Origin: Hyphomonas sp.
Lineage (GTDB): Bacteria > Pseudomonadota > Alphaproteobacteria > Caulobacterales > Hyphomonadaceae
Assembly (NCBI GenBank): GCA_024743015.1
Contig: JANSXJ010000118.1
Coordinates: 1-9,971 of the forward strand
Reading direction: 5' to 3'
Length of the DNA stretch: 9,971 nucleotides
The notes beneath the pieces are model-generated. The model was not told the DNA's origin, did not search any database, and worked only from the letters and a program-made list of their open reading frames with translations. The position numbers were made by a program, and so were the translations under genes. Numbering within the stretch: position 1 is the stretch's first letter; each line of letters opens with the position of its first letter. This document shows positions 6,353 to 9,971 of the stretch, piece by piece.

Positions 6353-6925
6353 ATGCAGTACTTCAAACGCCTGAAATTCAATGTCGATCCAAAGCCGTTT
6401 CTCGATGAGATCGAGAGCATCGATGATGCCTGGGCCCAATCGACGGGTCGGCAGGACAAGATTGAGGTTCAAAGGGAGGCGCTGGCGATCCCGTTGCGTG
6501 GTTTGCGCAAGTCGGCCATTGGCGATCGTAAACGCCGCGACGTTCATGAAAGCCGGTGGACCAACAGCTCGGCGCCTTTCGTTCTGGCAAGGCAGTTTCT
6601 CGAGGCGTTCGCACTGGAGCAGGACGGTATTCTTGGCCGTGCCAAGATTGTCTGCCTGCCAGCTGGAAAGCGTGTCTACCCGCACATTGACCGCGGCGAA
6701 TACTATCGTGTCCGCAATCGCTACCATTTCATTCTGCGATCAACTTACGGCTCATGGCTGAAAGCCGGCAACGAGGAGGTGCGGATGAAAGAAGGTGAGT
6801 TGTGGTGGTTCGATAACGACCAGATGCATGAAGCTCACAATGATGGCGAGCAGGATCGCATCCATATGATCTTCGACATGCTGCCCAGCCACCGCGCCGA
6901 GGCCGTTTTTGGCGCGGCTGCCTAA
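6353..6925 (+). CDS. Aspartyl/asparaginyl beta-hydroxylase family dioxygenase
   Basis: This 190-residue protein matches the compact bacterial Asp/Asn beta-hydroxylase family (PF05118 type), Fe(II)- and 2-oxoglutarate-dependent enzymes with a double-stranded beta-helix. The metal triad reads as His111 and Asp113 in YPHIDRG and His159 in MHEAHN; Arg169 in QDRIHMIFD is the likely 2-oxoglutarate contact. RNRYHFIL (121-128) and EGELWWFDN (147-155) are typical beta-strands around the site. GAGGA seven bases before the ATG supports the start. It leads an operon with the hydrolase (19-base gap) and the ABC gene. It should hydroxylate a side chain, probably Asp, Asn or His, of a peptide, protein or free amino acid in the cytoplasm. 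The true substrate cannot be read from the sequence. Confidence 0.88.
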   Translation: MQYFKRLKFNVDPKPFLDEIESIDDAWAQSTGRQDKIEVQREALAIPLRGLRKSAIGDRKRRDVHESRWTNSSAPFVLARQFLEAFALEQDGILGRAKIVCLPAGKRVYPHIDRGEYYRVRNRYHFILRSTYGSWLKAGNEEVRMKEGELWWFDNDQMHEAHNDGEQDRIHMIFDMLPSHRAEAVFGAAA

Positions 6926-6944
6926 CCCAAAAAGAAGGACCACA

Positions 6945-7862
6945 ATGATGGCTTTGGCGATTGCTCATGCAGCAGCTTCCGATGAACCGGCTGCGAACCT
7001 GTTGTTCCGGTCAGCATCGGAAACCGGTGGTCTGGCCTGCTGGCTGGCCGTGCCAGACAGCGTGGCTGGCGATAAGTCACCTTTGGTGGCTGTCCATGGC
7101 ATCCGACGCGATGCCCGCCAACAGGCTGAACTGTTTGCTCAGCGCGCCAATGCGCTGGGCCGTCCGGTGATCGCGCCCTTGTTTGGCGAGCAGGAATGGC
7201 CGCGTTATCAGCAGGCCATCAGGCGCGGCCGCGCGGACCTTGCGCTGATTGCATTGATGGGAGCACTGAGCGCGGAAGGCATCTGCCGGACATCGCATTT
7301 CGAACTGTTCGGCTTTTCTGGCGGCGCGCAGTTCGCCCACCGGTTTGCCATGATGCATCCGCAGTTGATAAACCGGCTCACAGTCGCATCCGCAGGCTGG
7401 TACACCTTTCCCGACAGCACACAATTTCCCTTCGGTCTCTCTGCACGCACCGATGGTCCAGACCCATGGTCCGCCGTCACCGAAGACAGGATCCGACGTT
7501 TCCTGGCGATACCGACCCAGGTTTGTGTTGGGGCTGATGACACGTTGCGTGACGCCAATCTGCGCTCTGGAGACCGGATCGACGCCCAGCAGGGTCAAAA
7601 CCGGTTGATCCGGGGTATCCGATGGGCACAGGCTCTCAAAAGGGCTGCGGAGGAACGTGGCCTACCGCCCCGCGCAGCCTTCTTCGCATTGTCGGCATGC
7701 GACCATCGTTTTCTGCAGTGTGTGCTTCGCGGCGGTCTCGATCGGATCGTCATCCCCGTCGATTATGGTCGGCGTCCCGTCACCGGTCGCTGCGGTCGTC
7801 AATGCGTCACATGCGACCAACCGTGCAAAACCAGAATCGATTTTTTGAAGCCCGTATCATGA
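6945..7862 (+). CDS. Alpha/beta hydrolase with Cys-rich C-terminal tail
   Basis: AAGGA five bases before the ATG at 6945 (or eight before the next ATG at 6948) sets the start; the longer product has 305 residues. Alpha/beta-hydrolase features are VAVHGIRRDA (48-57, oxyanion region), the nucleophile elbow GFSGG (Ser125), GADDT (Asp198 or Asp199) and ACDHRF (His254), the expected order for an esterase, peptidase or thioesterase. There is no signal peptide, so it is probably cytoplasmic. After the usual end of the fold, near 270, the tail carries Cys283, Cys287, Cys290 and Cys294 in CGRQCVTCDQPC, unusual for the family. The stop overlaps the ABC start as ATGA, indicating translational coupling. 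The substrate is unknown; it may cleave, transfer or proofread the product of the cluster. Confidence 0.82.
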   Translation: MMALAIAHAAASDEPAANLLFRSASETGGLACWLAVPDSVAGDKSPLVAVHGIRRDARQQAELFAQRANALGRPVIAPLFGEQEWPRYQQAIRRGRADLALIALMGALSAEGICRTSHFELFGFSGGAQFAHRFAMMHPQLINRLTVASAGWYTFPDSTQFPFGLSARTDGPDPWSAVTEDRIRRFLAIPTQVCVGADDTLRDANLRSGDRIDAQQGQNRLIRGIRWAQALKRAAEERGLPPRAAFFALSACDHRFLQCVLRGGLDRIVIPVDYGRRPVTGRCGRQCVTCDQPCKTRIDFLKPVS

Positions 7863-9523
7863 GCGCCCTGCCAAAACTGTTCGACAAGGGGCGAACCCGT
7901 GGGATCGTGACCATTATCGCGCTGGCGCTCGGCCAGGCTGCTTCGACCGGGGTCGCCGCCTTCGCCACACGGGACGTGTTTGCCGCTTTCCGAGATACCG
8001 AAACCGGTCTTCCGGTCGCCGCGCTGGCACTTGTTGCCTGTTCGGGGCTGGCGATCGCCGCGATGCGCTATCGTGAACGGGTGGTGGCAGAACGTGTCGG
8101 CCAGGACTATGTCGCCGCCCTGCGCGTCAAACTGTTCCAGCATCTGGCACAAGTGTCGGCGCGTGACCTTGCTCGCCGCCGCGCTGGCGCGCTTTCTTTG
8201 CGTTTTGTCGGAGATCTGTCCGCGGTGCGCAACTGGGTCAGTCTGGGTCTGACACGACTTACGTCATCCCTGATCGTGCTGCCACTGGCGACGTTGGTGT
8301 TGTTTCTTTTGAACGTGCATCTTGCTGTCGCAGCGGCGATCCCGATTGCGATCGGCATGTTGGCCATGGCGATTGCGGGACCACGCCTCGGTCCAGCGCA
8401 TAAAAAGCTGCGCAGCCGCCGGGCGCGGCTGGCCGCTGACATGAGCGAGCGTGTGCCCCATGCACCTGAACTGCGCCTGTTGGGCCGTGTCAAAACCGAA
8501 ACACGCCACATCATAAAGCGCACCGAAACGCTGATCGATGCGGCTCTCGAGCGCGCGCGTGGCGCGGCTCTGCTGCGCGCCATCCCCGACGCCGTATCAG
8601 GCGCTGCAGCGGCATCGGTCTTTGTGACAGCGCTCGCCAGCGGAGCCGCGGCCGCTGAGGCTGCCGGGGCGCTTGCTGCTGTGGGGCTGATGATCCAGCC
8701 CCTGCGAGAACTGGCTGGCGTTTGGGACAGGCACCGTGCGTGGAAAGTGGCTCGCGACAAATGCGAGTCTCTTCTGTCGGTACCGAAACTGGCCAACAGG
8801 ACCGACAACGAGTTGAGCGTTCTGGAAAACGTCCCGCAAAGCCTGACTTTCAAGAGTGCCGGAGCAGGCCGGCTTTCACCGGTCAATGTCATTGCACGGC
8901 CCGGCAAGAAGATCGCGATCATCGGCCCCAACGGATCAGGCAAGTCGACGCTTCTGAGTTTGGCAGCCGGTCTTGAAAGCCCGGAAAGCGGTGCCGTTCT
9001 GCTCGGCGATCGAAATGCCTTCGAACTGTCCACTTCGGAGCGCCGCAAGTTGATCGCCTATATCGGCACGCGCTCTCCGATCCTCGCAGGCTCGTTGAAA
9101 CGTGCGCTGACGATGGGCGTGGACGGCGTGCTTGATGATGACACGATCTTTCGCTGTGCAGAGGAGTTCGGGTTGGGCCAGGTGATCGAAAGAATGGGTG
9201 GTCTTTCGGGCAAAGTATCGGAGGCGGGCCGCAATCTGTCTGCCGGTGAAATCCGGCGTGTTCTGCTGACACGAGCGGCACTGTCGAACTCCAGCTTGCT
9301 GCTGCTGGACGAACCCGATGATGCTCTGGATCAAGACGGTATCCGGCTGGTCGAACAGCTTGTCTCCAATACGCCGGCGACTACTCTGATGATCACACAC
9401 AATCGGGACCTCGCTGCCCAGATGGATGAAATCTGGATCATTGACGACGGCCGGCTGACCATCAAGGGCCCGCCGGAGTTGGTGTTTACAGACAGGTCTG
9501 AAGCTGTCCGTGATTGGCGGTAG
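7859..9523 (+). CDS. ABC transporter, fused membrane and ATPase domains
   Basis: The ATG at 7859 overlaps the hydrolase stop by four bases and gives 554 residues. The first ~300 form a type-IV exporter-like membrane domain with hydrophobic segments near 16-37, 50-70, 133-155, 156-175, 242-262 and 266-284. The ATPase domain (about 320-554) has Walker A GPNGSGKST (356-364), signature LSAGE (460-464) for LSGGQ, Walker B SLLLLDEP with catalytic Glu485, D-loop ALDQD and H-loop His514 in MITHN. The Q-loop position reads YIGTRSPIL without the usual Gln. One half-transporter would work as a homodimer in the inner membrane and most likely exports. No N-terminal peptidase domain is present, so it is not a PCAT-type bacteriocin exporter. 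Cargo is unknown, perhaps the product of the upstream enzymes. Confidence 0.9.
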   Translation: MSALPKLFDKGRTRGIVTIIALALGQAASTGVAAFATRDVFAAFRDTETGLPVAALALVACSGLAIAAMRYRERVVAERVGQDYVAALRVKLFQHLAQVSARDLARRRAGALSLRFVGDLSAVRNWVSLGLTRLTSSLIVLPLATLVLFLLNVHLAVAAAIPIAIGMLAMAIAGPRLGPAHKKLRSRRARLAADMSERVPHAPELRLLGRVKTETRHIIKRTETLIDAALERARGAALLRAIPDAVSGAAAASVFVTALASGAAAAEAAGALAAVGLMIQPLRELAGVWDRHRAWKVARDKCESLLSVPKLANRTDNELSVLENVPQSLTFKSAGAGRLSPVNVIARPGKKIAIIGPNGSGKSTLLSLAAGLESPESGAVLLGDRNAFELSTSERRKLIAYIGTRSPILAGSLKRALTMGVDGVLDDDTIFRCAEEFGLGQVIERMGGLSGKVSEAGRNLSAGEIRRVLLTRAALSNSSLLLLDEPDDALDQDGIRLVEQLVSNTPATTLMITHNRDLAAQMDEIWIIDDGRLTIKGPPELVFTDRSEAVRDWR

Positions 9524-9684
9524 TTGGCCGACTTGGACAGCAAACAACTGCCGCTGACATGCGGGCAATTGACCCGCCAATCCGATTGTTGGGAAAGAGG
9601 CTCTTGCCCTGCGTCGATTGTCTGTTTTCGGACCTTTGCCGGTCCTTCGCTGCACTGCCGCTGATGGCAGCTTTGGGGATAAAG
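9524..9684. other. Intergenic stretch with alphaproteobacterial repeat
   Basis: No gene is supported here. A small dyad, GCGGG...CCCGC, at 9561-9577 follows the ABC stop but has no T tract. From about 9630 the sequence translates to AALGIKRTLPANG in one frame and GSFGDKADFA in another, crossing into the right repeat arm. That is the mark of the SALGxKRT/SAFGGKAD intergenic repeat found in many alphaproteobacteria. A short GGACC...GGTCC stem lies just before it. Confidence 0.4.
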
Positions 9685-9971
9685 CGGACTTTGCCCGCCA
9701 ACGGCAGCTCTGGCTCGAAAACGCGCTACCAGCAGTTTGGACTGTCTGGGCCGCCATTGCCCAATTGACGGCCCCTCGCTTCGCTCCATCTCCATCAAGC
9801 AACGATCTTGATACGCGGAGGCGTCAGAGCCCAAATGCTGATCCGAATCCCGCGCGCGATTGCGGTTATCTTGTTGAGTGCGGCGCCCGCATTGGCTTGG
9901 GAGACCAAGCCTGGCCGAGTTTGTGAACTCATCCACGATGGTGAAAACGCTTTCTTCCGCGTGACGTACGA
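9685..9971. repeat. Terminal inverted repeat, right arm
   Basis: This is the inverted partner of bases 1-287: identical over the last 141 bases and with four mismatches in the rest. All four mismatches fall outside the coding start (137 bases), in the upstream region of the gene. Confidence 0.95.
9835..9971 (+). CDS. Small secreted protein, 5' end only (right copy)
   Basis: The reading frame opens at the ATG at 9835 and leaves the window after 45 codons. The visible part is identical in sequence to the left-end copy, including the signal peptide ending APALA before WETKPG. Upstream, GGAGG at 9817-9821 lies 13 bases from the ATG. No GGAAT-N16-CGTT element precedes it, so it is probably not part of the sigma-controlled set. 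Confidence 0.6.
   Translation, partial: MLIRIPRAIAVILLSAAPALAWETKPGRVCELIHDGENAFFRVTY

Noticed and set aside
7622..7858. Upstream extension of the ABC transporter frame
   Set aside because: The extension is Arg/Ser/His-rich and lies inside the hydrolase gene; the ATGA overlap at 7859 is a normal coupled start.
8107..9048. Long minus-strand frame opposite the ABC gene
   Set aside because: It is rich in Arg, Ser, Ala and Pro without motifs, as expected antisense to a GC-rich gene with clear ABC motifs.
9594..9620. GGAAA-N15-CGTC before the right-end gene
   Set aside because: Wrong spacing and a mismatched -10 box, and it lies more than 200 bases from the start codon.
1..9971. Composite transposon bounded by the inverted repeats
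   Set aside because: The arms encode the start of a secreted protein, not a transposase, and no short terminal repeats or target duplications are visible.

Overview
The window is a compact, gene-dense, GC-rich stretch that looks like an alphaproteobacterium. The signs are codon use, the form of the ECF-type promoters, and intergenic repeats that read out as the SAFGGKAD/SALGxKRT peptides often seen in alphaproteobacterial genomes. No genus can be named from the sequence.

Layout. Both ends carry the same ~287-bp sequence in inverted orientation (1-287 and 9685-9971). Each copy holds the 5' end of a gene for a small secreted protein reading outward off the window. Between them are eight complete genes in five transcription units: a RimK-type ATP-grasp ligase (581-1498, +); a secreted subtilisin-like S8 protease with a DDG repeat (1915-3414, -); an ECF sigma factor and a membrane anti-sigma factor (3521-4833, +); a P-loop protein of DUF1611/MobB-like type (5043-6140, +); and an operon of an Asp/Asn beta-hydroxylase, an alpha/beta hydrolase and an ABC transporter with fused membrane and ATPase domains (6353-9523, +). 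The last two genes overlap by four bases.

Main observation. Each of the five units is preceded by the same bipartite element, GGAAT (or a one-base variant), exactly 16 bases, then CGTT. The protease and the sigma operon are driven by two such elements that face each other, with their -10 boxes 11 bp apart. The simplest reading is that the ECF sigma factor encoded here controls all eight genes, including itself and its inhibitor. The region would then be one self-contained, envelope-sensing regulon.

What it might do. An amino-acid ligase, a 2-oxoglutarate hydroxylase, a P-loop NTPase, a serine hydrolase, an exporter-like ABC protein and a secreted protease under one sigma factor suggest making or modifying a peptide, a protein tail or an amino-acid-derived small molecule, with transport across the membrane. 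No substrate or precursor peptide is evident, and this function is inference. I see no tRNA, rRNA, CRISPR array, transposase or integrase.
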